A stretch of 64,000 bases of DNA from Fimbriimonadaceae bacterium (lineage in GTDB: Bacteria > Armatimonadota > Fimbriimonadia > Fimbriimonadales > Fimbriimonadaceae): NCBI GenBank assembly GCA_019454105.1, contig CP075364.1, positions 1 to 64,000 of the forward strand, in the 5' to 3' direction. Shown here piece by piece: positions 9,292-17,465 of the stretch. Both the position numbers and the translations under genes were made by a program. Positions within the stretch are counted from its first letter, which is position 1; each line of letters starts with the position of its first letter. The notes below the pieces were generated by a model. The model was not told the origin of the DNA. It did no database searches and saw only the letters and a list, made by a program, of their open reading frames with translations.

Positions 9292-10158
9292 TCAACGCTC
9301 TTTCCCGTCTTCCCAGGCTTGGCGGTACTTCGTGTGCACATAGCGGGGGACGAGCAAGATGGAAGCGGCCGTCTCCGCCGGACGTTGCTCCTCGGTAAAG
9401 GCGATGCGGTACCCAGCGGCGCGGGCCGCTTCCGCGCACCGGTCGTCGAACTTGCCACGCGGATAGGCCAAGGCCCAGACCTCGACCCCGGTCTGCCTCT
9501 CAAGCTCGGATTTCGACTCCTCCATCTCGCGCCTCAGGGCCGCGTCGTCCAGCTTCGTGAGGTCTTCGGGATGCGACACGGTCTGACTCCCGAGGGTCAC
9601 AAGGCCTTCCTCCGCAAGCTCGCGGAGCTGGCTCCAATCCATCTTGGGCCGACCGACCGGGGAGCCGACATAGCCGGTGTGGACGAACATCGCGGCCGGG
9701 ATCCGGCGCTTTCGAAGGTAGGGCAAGGCCCGCTTGTAAAACCCGAGGTAGTTGTCGGCAAACGTGAGCACGACCGCGTTCTTGGGAAGCGCCTCCTGCC
9801 CGGTCAGCCCCTCTGCAAGCCGTTCGAGGGATATGAATTCGGCCCCTTGGGCGAGGAGCCACTCGATCTGCCCGCGGAACTCCTTTTCGGTCGCGTCGAA
9901 CCAGACGCTCTTGGAGTCTCGGCGTTCGATGATGTCGTGATAGGTGAGGACGGGCGTCCGGGTCAGCAGGTTTGGGCTGAGCTCCTGGACGGCGGGCCGT
10001 GTCAGGACGGGCGGCGGCGCGACCTGAACCTTGGCCGGTTCTGACCTTGGAGCGCACGCCGAGAGCGCGGCGAGCCACAGGCCAACCGTCCAAGTTGGAG
10101 CTCGCCGCGCGCTCCTTTGCCGCAGCTCGATCGGACCGTTGTGTTTCGAAATCGCCAT
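9292..10158 (-). CDS. NodB-fold polysaccharide deacetylase-like lipoprotein with altered active site
   Basis: A 288-residue protein with a hydrophobic leader ending in a lipobox (LSAC, Cys35), so it is probably membrane-anchored. The fold signatures of polysaccharide deacetylases are present: TYHDI near residue 73, the strand motif VVLTFADNY (residues 129-137) and LAYPRGKFDD. However, the canonical catalytic TFDD reads TFAD (Ala134 in place of the base Asp) and the metal motif H-S/T-x-x-x-H reads SQTVSHP (Gln192 in place of the first His, His196 kept). Family members act on peptidoglycan or exopolysaccharide; activity of this one is doubtful. Its stop lies 9 bases from the tRNA. Confidence 0.85.
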   Translation of the reverse strand: MAISKHNGPIELRQRSARRAPTWTVGLWLAALSACAPRSEPAKVQVAPPPVLTRPAVQELSPNLLTRTPVLTYHDIIERRDSKSVWFDATEKEFRGQIEWLLAQGAEFISLERLAEGLTGQEALPKNAVVLTFADNYLGFYKRALPYLRKRRIPAAMFVHTGYVGSPVGRPKMDWSQLRELAEEGLVTLGSQTVSHPEDLTKLDDAALRREMEESKSELERQTGVEVWALAYPRGKFDDRCAEAARAAGYRIAFTEEQRPAETAASILLVPRYVHTKYRQAWEDGKER

Positions 10159-10281
10159 CTCAATCGACTTGCCATAAGAAAGCGATGGAATAGTATGATC
10201 TAAATATGTCGGTCTCCCTGATCAGTGGTCTGGCGAGCATCGCCGACGGAGCGGGCGTTGATCGCTTGGCCGGGGTGCATC

Positions 10282-10539
10282 ATGGTCCGCCAAGCCGCCA
10301 ATCGGATCTGGTGGCTGGTGAGGCCGATGCGGCAGGGTAAGACTGTAGCAGAGGTGATCGAAACAATGTTGGAGGAGAATGATTATTTCAATCACCCCGT
10401 GTACCTCAACTACGAGCTCAACCTCGTCGACGAGCCAGAAGAGATTCTCCTACTTGGCGACCCGTATACTCGTATTAAGAACGTTTACACTGGTAACAAA
10501 TTTCAGAGCGCAAACTCATGGTACAGAAAACTAAACTAA
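10282..10539 (+). CDS. Small hypothetical protein or gene remnant
   Basis: An 85-codon reading frame with no family recognised. Its second half (EVIETMLEENDYFNHPVYL onward) looks protein-like with acidic and aromatic residues, but codon use is more A/T-rich than neighbours and the frame overlaps the start of the next gene by 22 bp. A second short frame (10206-10337) overlaps its beginning. It may be real, or the remains of a frameshifted gene. Confidence 0.3.
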   Translation: MVRQAANRIWWLVRPMRQGKTVAEVIETMLEENDYFNHPVYLNYELNLVDEPEEILLLGDPYTRIKNVYTGNKFQSANSWYRKLN

Positions 10540-11615
10540 CCGTCGTGCCTGCCCTGCTTTTCTTGGGGGCCCCTTCGTGGTGCCAAGAACTGGTGAGGAA
10601 CGAAGAGCAGGCCGCGGCAAGGGTGCAACGGTTCCTTGAAGAAGTCGGGATCGACGACCGGGTCGACCTATCGTCGGTCAGCAACAGAAAAGGGTCGCCA
10701 TGGGGTGTCGAAAATTACCGCGTCGAGACTGAAAACAAGAACTCTTTTACGGTCAATGCTGTTACTGGGGCTGTCACCGGAAGTCAACAATCTGCGGAGG
10801 AAACTCGTCGTAAGCGCAAGGACACCGATGTACGGCACTATCGGTCTGACGAAGAAGTCTGGGTGGCTGCCGAGCGCGTTCTCGAATTGGCGGGCCTCGG
10901 ATATCTCGGGCTAAAAAGAGAGGAGATGAAGTGGTACGAACGTCGTTCTGACGGCTTGATCGACAAATTCAACAAAGGCACACGAGTCGTCGCCAAGTTC
11001 GAGGCCCGGATCGAGCCCTACAAAGGCCCGGTGAACGACGGAAACGTCATGTTCGACACCGTCGACGGGTCTTTGCTCGCAGTTCGCGCCACGACGTTTT
11101 GGAAGTTCGACCCGCCCAAGAGAGTCATGCCCAAAGCGGAGGCCTTGGAGCTCTTGCGCGACCACTTCGCATTTATGAGGCAGTTCGCCGTCGAGCAGAA
11201 GATTCCTGGATATGCGAAGTACTACGCTTGGCCCGGGGACGAGGAGGCCGCCGGACACCTGTCGCTCGGCGTGACGAGAGGAGGCATGGAGACGGCCCGC
11301 TCGAACTACGGAGAGCAACTCGCCCAAAAGGGTCTGGCCCGGCTGAAATGGGTCTACGACACCAAGCACCTCGCCGTCTCGCTCGATGCGGAGACCGGGG
11401 AAGTCACCTTCGATTCGCCTAAGGCGACGGCCCCTCCCGATGACATCAAGACGGCGCAAACCAGCACGGCCAAGGCCGACCGGCGGGCCGGTGACCGAGC
11501 CGAGCCCGTCCGTCCCCCGGCGTCCGACAAGCTCCCTGTGCAAGCGGGCGGGCTCACCGCGCTCGCGGTTTTGGCGCTCGCCGGTGGCCTCGCCGTCCTC
11601 AAGAGACGACGGTAA
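10518..11615 (+). CDS. Exported protein with C-terminal membrane tail, PepSY/YcdB-like repeats
   Basis: A 365-residue protein with a signal peptide (about residues 1-22, SWCQE) and a tripartite C-terminus: a Pro/Lys stretch, a hydrophobic helix (about 345-361) and a final RRR. Three segments of the pattern D/A-TG-V (FTVNAVTGAVTG, FDTVDGSLLAV, VSLDAETGEVTF) resemble PepSY or YcdB repeats; this is inference. The C-terminal tail is like that of sorted surface proteins (PEP-CTERM or LPXTG style) but with no recognised motif. It probably faces the periplasm or cell surface. Convergent with the Ycf45-like gene, separated by 3 bp. Confidence 0.72.
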   Translation: MVQKTKLTVVPALLFLGAPSWCQELVRNEEQAAARVQRFLEEVGIDDRVDLSSVSNRKGSPWGVENYRVETENKNSFTVNAVTGAVTGSQQSAEETRRKRKDTDVRHYRSDEEVWVAAERVLELAGLGYLGLKREEMKWYERRSDGLIDKFNKGTRVVAKFEARIEPYKGPVNDGNVMFDTVDGSLLAVRATTFWKFDPPKRVMPKAEALELLRDHFAFMRQFAVEQKIPGYAKYYAWPGDEEAAGHLSLGVTRGGMETARSNYGEQLAQKGLARLKWVYDTKHLAVSLDAETGEVTFDSPKATAPPDDIKTAQTSTAKADRRAGDRAEPVRPPASDKLPVQAGGLTALAVLALAGGLAVLKRRR

Positions 11616-11618
11616 GGG

Positions 11619-13220
11619 TCAGGCCAGCCGCACCGGCAGAACCCGAAGCCGCCGCTCGGGGTCGTGGCCGACGCACTCGAAGGCGAGCTTCTTCGACTCC
11701 GCGACCTGGCCCTGGAGCTTCCGGATCCTGGCGTTCTGGGGGGCCAGTTCGACCGGCCGGCCCGTGTGGAGGACGGCCGCGACCGCGTCCTGCGCCTCCT
11801 TCATGGCCTCCGCCTCGCCGTCCGTCTCCCGCCCGGAGCCCCTCAGCACCTCGTCCAGGGCACCGGCGATCTGGCTGAAGGTGTTCGACCGGACGACCAC
11901 AGTCGGCACCGGCCTTTGGAGCTCCCGAAGTTTGGCCGGTTTCGCCTGGTGGGTCGAGCGGATGGCGATCACGGCGTCGGCGTGGCTGATGTCGTTGGTG
12001 ATCACCGCCGCCACCTTCTTCTCGCGAATGGCCCGCTCCAGCCGGGTGCGGGCGATGCCATAGGGGTAGATCCGGAGGGCCGACTTGCCCCGCTGACCGT
12101 TCGATCCCTCGACGGGGGCCGGGCGGGTCTTCTCGGGCCGGTCGGGAGCCGGCTCGGGACGGCGCGACGCCAAAGCGGGGAACCGCTCGTTGAACCCGGG
12201 CTCGGCGATCTCCTGGGTCTCTTCACGTTGGACGACCTCGACCTCGCCCGCGTCCGTCCGCACCCGTACCTCGGGCCGGGGCTGGATTCCCCTCAGCATG
12301 AGGTCGACCGTTTTCTGGACGTCGTGGTGGACGGCGAGCCGGTCATAGTCAATGAGCTCGATCACGACATGGAAAGTCGGCGGGGCCTTGCGCTCGAGCA
12401 CGGTCTTCTGGGTGCCGCGCCTGCGGGCCTCGTCGTCGCTCAGCGTAACGGCTTGGATCCCGCCGATCAGGTCGCAGAGGGCCGGGTTGAGCATGAGGTT
12501 CTCCAGCGTTTGGCCGTGGGCGGTGCCGATGAGTTGGACGCCTCGCTCGGCGATGGTGCGGGCGGCTTGGGCCTCAGGCTCGTTCCCAATCTCGTCGATG
12601 ACGATGACCTCGGGCATGTGGTTCTCGACCGCCTCGATCATGACCGCGTGCTGGAGGCCCGGGTTGCGCACCTGCATGCGGCGGGCGCTGCCCACGGCCG
12701 GGTGGGGCACGTCGCCGTCGCCGCCGATCTCGTTGCTGGTGTCAACGATGACGACCCGCCTTTCGACCTCGTCGGCCAGAACACGGGCCACTTCGCGGAG
12801 CTTGGTCGTCTTGCCGATTCCCGGGCGACCCAGGATCAGGATCGACTTGCCGCTCCGGACGATGTCGTCGATGATGTCGATGGTGCCTTCGAGGGCGCGA
12901 CCGACCCGGCAGGTGAGTCCGACCACCCGCCCTTGGCGGTTGCGGATCGCGCTGATGCGGTGGAGGGTGCGCTCGATACCGGCCCGGTTGTCCTCGCCGA
13001 ACTCGCCGATGGACTTGACCACATAGTCGAGGTCGTGCTCGCTCACGTTGATCTGGGGCCACCGCTCGAAGCCGTGGCGGTAGCGGGCTTCGGCCGGGCG
13101 GCCGTAGTCCAGAACCACCTCGACCAAGTCATTGAGGTTCGGGCTCGTGATCAGTTTTTCGCGGACGACAGGGGGAAGAACGTCAAGCAGCTGGGGCAGA
13201 CCGTCAGAGATCAACGACAT
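11619..13220 (-). CDS. Ycf45/SpoIIIAA-like AAA ATPase with C-terminal R3H-type domain
   Basis: A 533-residue protein. Residues 1-330 match the Ycf45/SpoIIIAA-type ATPase: VGRALEGTIDIIDDI before Walker A GRPGIGKTT (131-139), Walker B VIVIDEIGNE, and GTAHGQTLENLM. A charged, Pro-rich linker follows, then a conserved segment around NDISHADAVIAI, then a C-terminal R3H-like nucleic-acid-binding region in the last 42 residues. In related proteins the R3H core is R-x3-H; here it reads RKLQG, so the His seems lost. Role in cyanobacteria and plastids is unclear. GGAG lies 8 bases before ATG. Confidence 0.85.
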   Translation of the reverse strand: MSLISDGLPQLLDVLPPVVREKLITSPNLNDLVEVVLDYGRPAEARYRHGFERWPQINVSEHDLDYVVKSIGEFGEDNRAGIERTLHRISAIRNRQGRVVGLTCRVGRALEGTIDIIDDIVRSGKSILILGRPGIGKTTKLREVARVLADEVERRVVIVDTSNEIGGDGDVPHPAVGSARRMQVRNPGLQHAVMIEAVENHMPEVIVIDEIGNEPEAQAARTIAERGVQLIGTAHGQTLENLMLNPALCDLIGGIQAVTLSDDEARRRGTQKTVLERKAPPTFHVVIELIDYDRLAVHHDVQKTVDLMLRGIQPRPEVRVRTDAGEVEVVQREETQEIAEPGFNERFPALASRRPEPAPDRPEKTRPAPVEGSNGQRGKSALRIYPYGIARTRLERAIREKKVAAVITNDISHADAVIAIRSTHQAKPAKLRELQRPVPTVVVRSNTFSQIAGALDEVLRGSGRETDGEAEAMKEAQDAVAAVLHTGRPVELAPQNARIRKLQGQVAESKKLAFECVGHDPERRLRVLPVRLA

Positions 13221-13307
13221 GCGTGTTACTCCATTATTGACGGGCAGAACCAGGGCCCGGCACCGAGGCGCCTATGATTATTAAGCAAGATTAACAGGAC
13301 GTCGCCC

Positions 13308-13832
13308 TTAGTTCACCCGCCCGATCGGCAGTTGTCGACCTACGTGGCCCAGCACGGCGGCGGCGGCTTCGAACAGGTCGCTGAGCTTTCGGAACGTGAC
13401 CGCCTCCCGGTCGAAGGGGGAATAGTCGAACGTGCTGACAACGTGGTAGCTCTGGCGGCCCTGATCGGTGTAATCGCAAACGAGCTCGCGACCGTCGTCG
13501 AGGCGGAGTCTCCCGAGGTAGTCGGGATTGACCCCGGACCAGAAAAGGATGTAGTCGCCGATGTGCTTGTGCACCTCGCGCTCACGCTCAAAGGAACCGG
13601 CGTTGAGCAAGACGTCGCCCTCGGCGAGCATCTCATAGACCGATGTGACGGGCCGGCCCTCGGAGTCTCGAAGAGCGAACAGGCGCTCGGTCTTCGAGAA
13701 ATCGACGAGGAGTCCGGTCAGGTAAGCCTCGACGTCGTCAAGTCTTGGGTCGCGAAGCTCGTGCGCCATCGCGTCGTGGACGTACTCGTGAAAGAGCCGG
13801 TACAGAGTCGGTTCGTAGCCTTCGTGTCGCAT
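13308..13832 (-). CDS. Conserved hypothetical protein
   Basis: A 174-residue soluble protein with no signal peptide or membrane helix. The N-terminal half is helical and acidic (FHEYVHDAMAHELRDPRLDD, then VEAYLTGLLVDF); the second half contains GDYILFWSGVNPDYLGRLR and a repeated aromatic pattern. Coding is supported by strong G/C third positions and a good AGGAG ribosome site. No catalytic motif is recognised and the function is unknown. Confidence 0.75.
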   Translation of the reverse strand: MRHEGYEPTLYRLFHEYVHDAMAHELRDPRLDDVEAYLTGLLVDFSKTERLFALRDSEGRPVTSVYEMLAEGDVLLNAGSFEREREVHKHIGDYILFWSGVNPDYLGRLRLDDGRELVCDYTDQGRQSYHVVSTFDYSPFDREAVTFRKLSDLFEAAAAVLGHVGRQLPIGRVN

Positions 13833-13969
13833 AATGGGCTCTCCTGGACCTTCTGAGCGAATAGAGCGCCAGAAAGTTCCGTCCTTAGTAGGTAAGAGCG
13901 GGACTTGAGGCCGATCGTGCAGGTTCCAAGACGCTAATCAAGTAAGAACCCGAGCAATTTCAGGCAATC

Positions 13970-14806
13970 ATGCAGACCTCTCCCGACCCGTATCTTGACC
14001 AGGCCAAGCGCAACCGGTTCTACTGGATCTGGGGAGGGGCGCTCTTGCTGGTCGCCTTGTTGGTCGGCACCGTCGGCTCCCGTTTGCTTTTTAGCGGCCA
14101 ATCGGTAGGCGGGCCGGTCACCAAGGCTGGCCAAGAGACGGGCGGAGGCGTCACCGAAGCGAGGACGCCCCCGCCTGCTCCCGTGACCCGGGTCGAGGCC
14201 GAGCCCCAGTCGATGACGCCCAAGATGGCCAAGACGATGCCACAAGACGTGCTGGATTGGCTCAAGCACTTGGAGCGCACCGAGAAGAAGCGCCACGCTC
14301 TGGCCACCGAACAGATCTCGGCCCTCCTCGCCCAGATGGTCATGCTCAGCGGGATCGGCGCGACCGACGCCGTCGCCCAGAGCCTGTTGGACGATCCTGA
14401 GAAGGACTTTGAGAAGACCCCGGCCACAGAGATCCGGGACCAGACTCGTGGCCAAAAGAGGGAATGGAGGGACTTGATCGCCTTCTTCGACTCGGTGCCC
14501 CCTCCGACCGAGTGCGTCCCGATCCGGAACGCCTATGGGACCGCCCTTGGGGAAACGCAGTCGATGATTTTCGAGGTCTTGGACGCGATCGGAACCGCCG
14601 CCGAGGATCCGAAGCTCGCTGTCCAGAGCTTGATGAACCTGCGAGGGAAGAGCCACTCGCGGATCGACGTCTCGGCGCGGGAGACCGACGGTCTGGTTCA
14701 GGACATCTGCGACAAGTACGACACCCGGAAATGGTTCTCGATCGCCGGCGACGTGGGCGGCGGGATGGGCGGCGTGCTCGGTGGGCTCAGCGGGCTCGGC
14801 CGCTAG
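13970..14806 (+). CDS. Membrane-anchored protein of unknown function
   Basis: A 278-residue protein with a short cytoplasmic start, one transmembrane helix (about residues 15-38, WIWGGALLLVALLVGTVGS), a Gly/Pro-rich linker (40-85) and a mostly helical outer domain (PQDVLDWLKHLERTEKKR). The last 20 residues are Gly-rich (GGGMGGVLGGLSGLGR). It overlaps the convergent recN by 20 bp. No family recognised. Confidence 0.7.
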   Translation: MQTSPDPYLDQAKRNRFYWIWGGALLLVALLVGTVGSRLLFSGQSVGGPVTKAGQETGGGVTEARTPPPAPVTRVEAEPQSMTPKMAKTMPQDVLDWLKHLERTEKKRHALATEQISALLAQMVMLSGIGATDAVAQSLLDDPEKDFEKTPATEIRDQTRGQKREWRDLIAFFDSVPPPTECVPIRNAYGTALGETQSMIFEVLDAIGTAAEDPKLAVQSLMNLRGKSHSRIDVSARETDGLVQDICDKYDTRKWFSIAGDVGGGMGGVLGGLSGLGR

Positions 14807-16469
14807 GGCCCAGCGACAAGAGTTCCCGAGCGCTGGCCAGGGCCTGGTCTCCGATCTCGTCTCCGGCCAAGAGCCTGGCCACCTCTTGGGCCCTTTCCTC
14901 GCCGGCGACCTCGGTCACCTGAGTCAAGGCCCGCCCGTCCCGCTCGGCCTTCTCGATCCGATAGTGGAGGGTCGCCCGACCCGCGATTTGGGGCAGGTGG
15001 GTGATCACGAGGACTTGCCGCGATTCGCCGAGTTTGGCCATCTTTCGGGCCGTCATCGAGGCGGCCTGACCGCTGAGACCGGTGTCGACCTCGTCGAAGA
15101 CCAGAGTCGGGACACCGGCCCGCCCCGCCCCGGCGACCTTGACCGCAAGCATGACCCGGGAGATCTCGCCTCCGCTCGCCACCTTGCTCAGCGGGCGTGG
15201 CGGCTCGCCCGGGTTGGCCGAGAAGAGGAACGTGACCTGGTCGGCCCCGGACGGATCGATCGGCTTCGGCTCGAAGTTCACCTGGAACACGGCGTTCGGC
15301 ATCGCGAGCTCGCGGACTTCGGCCTCGACAATGCCGGCGAACTCGGCGGCCTTCGTCTGTCGCAGTTCTGTCAGCTTTTGGGCCGCAGCCAGAAGGCCAG
15401 CCTCCTCCTGGTCGAGTCTTTCTGACCAAGCGGCCGCGTCCGACTCAGAAGTGGTCAAGGTGTCCAACTCCGCTTGGGCCGCATGGAAGTGGGCGAGGAC
15501 CGCCGCCTCTCCCTCGCCATATTTGCGAAAGAGCTTGCGCAAGGCTTCGAGCCTCTCGGCGCACTGGTCGGCAGCCCCCGGATCCAGGTCGAGCGATTGG
15601 AAGTAGGTCCGGAGGCTGCGGACACCCTCTTCCAAGCTCACCACCGCTTCCCGCAGGGAGCCAGCGGCTGTTTGGAGCCCGGGATCGATCTGGGCCAGGG
15701 CCTCGATCTCCCTCAAGGCGACACCTGTCGCCTCGATGCTGGATCCTTCTTGATCGGCCAAAGACTCAAGGGCTCGCCCGACTCCGCTTGAGAGCCGCTC
15801 GGCGTGCTTCAGCCTCTCAAGAGTCGCGGCGAGTTCTGCCGCCTCTCCTTCGACCAGGGCCGCCTCGGCGATCTCCCCCACCTGGAACTTCAGCATGTCG
15901 AGGCGCTGCTCGCGTTCGCGCAAGGAGCGGACATACTCCGCGATCTTGCGCCGGAAGGTCTCGACCCGGCCGTGCCGCTCGGCTACTTCCGACAGTAGGG
16001 CGGAAGCAGGTTCTCCGATCCAAGCGTCGAGAAACCCGATCTGCCGTTCGTCGTGGAGCAAGGCTTGATGCTCGTGCTGGCCATGCAGGTCGACCAAGAG
16101 CGCACCGATCTCGCGAAGGAGTCCCACAGTCGCTGGCCTGCCGTTCAGCCGAACGATCGACCGTCCCTCAGCCGTGACTTCTCGCTGAATCGCGATCTGA
16201 CCGTCCTGGACTTCAAAGCCAAGCTCGATCGACCGTGTCAAGGCGGCCGGGTTGGCCGAAACGTCCACCAAGAGCGAGACGACGGCCCTGTCGGCCCCGG
16301 TCCGCACCTGGTCCGAGTCGGCCCGGCCCCCAATAGCCAGTTCCAGAGCGTCGATGAGCAACGATTTGCCCGCTCCCGTCTCCCCTGTGAACACGGTGAA
16401 ACCTGGCCCCAGATTGAGGGAGGCCCGCTCAATGATCGCCAGATTGTCGACTTCCAAGGCGAGGACCAT
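14787..16469 (-). CDS. recN: DNA repair protein RecN
   Basis: SMC-like ATPase that acts on double-strand breaks, 560 residues. Walker A is GETGAGKSLLIDAL near residue 35; the N-terminal box opens LEVDNLAIIERASL. The coiled-coil middle carries DLHGQHEHQALL, and the C-terminal head has the signature LSKVASGGEISRVMLA and Walker B PTLVFDEVDTGLSG. The ATG at 16469 is chosen because homologous sequence begins there, although the frame is open 38 codons further. A small inverted repeat GTCTT-N2-AAGAC lies 3 bases before the start (16472-16483) and might be an operator. Confidence 0.96.
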   Translation of the reverse strand: MVLALEVDNLAIIERASLNLGPGFTVFTGETGAGKSLLIDALELAIGGRADSDQVRTGADRAVVSLLVDVSANPAALTRSIELGFEVQDGQIAIQREVTAEGRSIVRLNGRPATVGLLREIGALLVDLHGQHEHQALLHDERQIGFLDAWIGEPASALLSEVAERHGRVETFRRKIAEYVRSLREREQRLDMLKFQVGEIAEAALVEGEAAELAATLERLKHAERLSSGVGRALESLADQEGSSIEATGVALREIEALAQIDPGLQTAAGSLREAVVSLEEGVRSLRTYFQSLDLDPGAADQCAERLEALRKLFRKYGEGEAAVLAHFHAAQAELDTLTTSESDAAAWSERLDQEEAGLLAAAQKLTELRQTKAAEFAGIVEAEVRELAMPNAVFQVNFEPKPIDPSGADQVTFLFSANPGEPPRPLSKVASGGEISRVMLAVKVAGAGRAGVPTLVFDEVDTGLSGQAASMTARKMAKLGESRQVLVITHLPQIAGRATLHYRIEKAERDGRALTQVTEVAGEERAQEVARLLAGDEIGDQALASARELLSLGPSGRAR

Positions 16470-16520
16470 GTGTCTTTCAAGACGGATTCTGGCCCCGCGA
16501 CGGATCCCCCGGTTGAGGAC

Positions 16521-16526
16521 TAAACT
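16521..16526 (+). promoter_or_regulatory. -10 box of CDF transporter gene, leaderless type
   Basis: TAAACT ends 8 bases before the GTG start at 16535. No Shine-Dalgarno sequence of useful spacing is seen, so a leaderless transcript is suggested. Confidence 0.35.
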
Positions 16527-16534
16527 GCCCCAAG

Positions 16535-17458
16535 GTGCCGACGGAGCGCGAGCGGCTGGAGCGACTGACGGAGCGGGCGGCAAGGATTTCCTTGTCGGCC
16601 ACAGTCCTGGTCGTGGCCGTGAAGCTCTTCGCTGCCGGGGTCAGTGGAAGCGTCAGCGTCCTTTCCGAGGCCCTCCAATCCCTCCTCGACGTTGCGATGA
16701 GTGCGGCGACCCTTTGGGCTGTGCGGGTCACAGCGGCGCCGCCGGACGAGGATCATCCCTATGGCCACGGAAAGGCCGAGATCCTTCTCTCGGCGTTCCA
16801 GATGGTGGTGGTCGTGTTCACAGCGGGGGTGATCGCCTGGCAAGCCGCGCTCCGGCTTAACGACCCAGTCAAGATCCAGGTGGACGCTGGCATCGCCGCC
16901 ATGGCTTTCGCTGTCGTCTCGAACCTGACGGTCATTGGATACCTCCGCAGGGTCGGCCGGGCCACGGGCTCTTACGCTCTCCAAGGCGAAGCGGAGCATC
17001 TACGGGGGGACACGCTCGCCTCGCTGGGCGTCCTCGTGGGCCTGCTGGCCGTCCATGTCACCGGATGGATGCAACTCGACCCCATCATTGCCTTGGTCTT
17101 CACGGCCCTAGGAGCCCTCTTCGCCATCCGGCAGCTGCGGCGACTGGTTCATCCTCTGATGGACGGATCTCTCCCGCCTGACGAGGTCGCGCTGATCAAG
17201 CGCACGCTGGAGACCCACGCCGAGTCGCGCGGGTACCACAACCTTCGAACCCGGCAGTCTGGGCGGCTCAGGGTCGTCAGCCTCCATGTGATGCTGGACG
17301 ACCACCTCACCTTTGTCCAAGCCCACGATCTAGCCGAGCAGATCGAATCGGAGCTCAGTTCAGTTCTCGACGGGGCCTTGGTGACCGTGCATTACGAGCC
17401 GTTCGAGGCCGAAATGGCTCACAGGGCTCGGGAACACTTGGATCCAGAACCGTCATAA
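16535..17458 (+). CDS. Cation diffusion facilitator (CDF) family metal transporter
   Basis: Inner-membrane proton-coupled exporter of divalent metals, 307 residues, with six predicted helices and a cytoplasmic C-terminal domain (about 205-295). The signature HPYGHGKAE is intact. Metal site A should be formed by D/H-x3-D in helix 2 and H-x3-D in helix 5; the latter is EHLRGD (H155, D159), but the former reads ALQSLLD with Gln48 at the first position and D52 kept. The altered residue may shift metal preference. Starts at GTG, divergent from recN and 7 bp upstream of pepF. Confidence 0.93.
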   Translation: MPTERERLERLTERAARISLSATVLVVAVKLFAAGVSGSVSVLSEALQSLLDVAMSAATLWAVRVTAAPPDEDHPYGHGKAEILLSAFQMVVVVFTAGVIAWQAALRLNDPVKIQVDAGIAAMAFAVVSNLTVIGYLRRVGRATGSYALQGEAEHLRGDTLASLGVLVGLLAVHVTGWMQLDPIIALVFTALGALFAIRQLRRLVHPLMDGSLPPDEVALIKRTLETHAESRGYHNLRTRQSGRLRVVSLHVMLDDHLTFVQAHDLAEQIESELSSVLDGALVTVHYEPFEAEMAHRAREHLDPEPS

Positions 17459-17465
17459 TCGGAAG

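Noticed and set aside
11664-13277. 537-codon plus-strand frame opposite the Ycf45-like ATPase
   Set aside because: Antisense shadow; the minus strand holds Walker A and B motifs.
13332-13856. Plus-strand frame opposite the 13308 gene
   Set aside because: Mirror of a gene with an AGGAG ribosome site and more natural protein composition.
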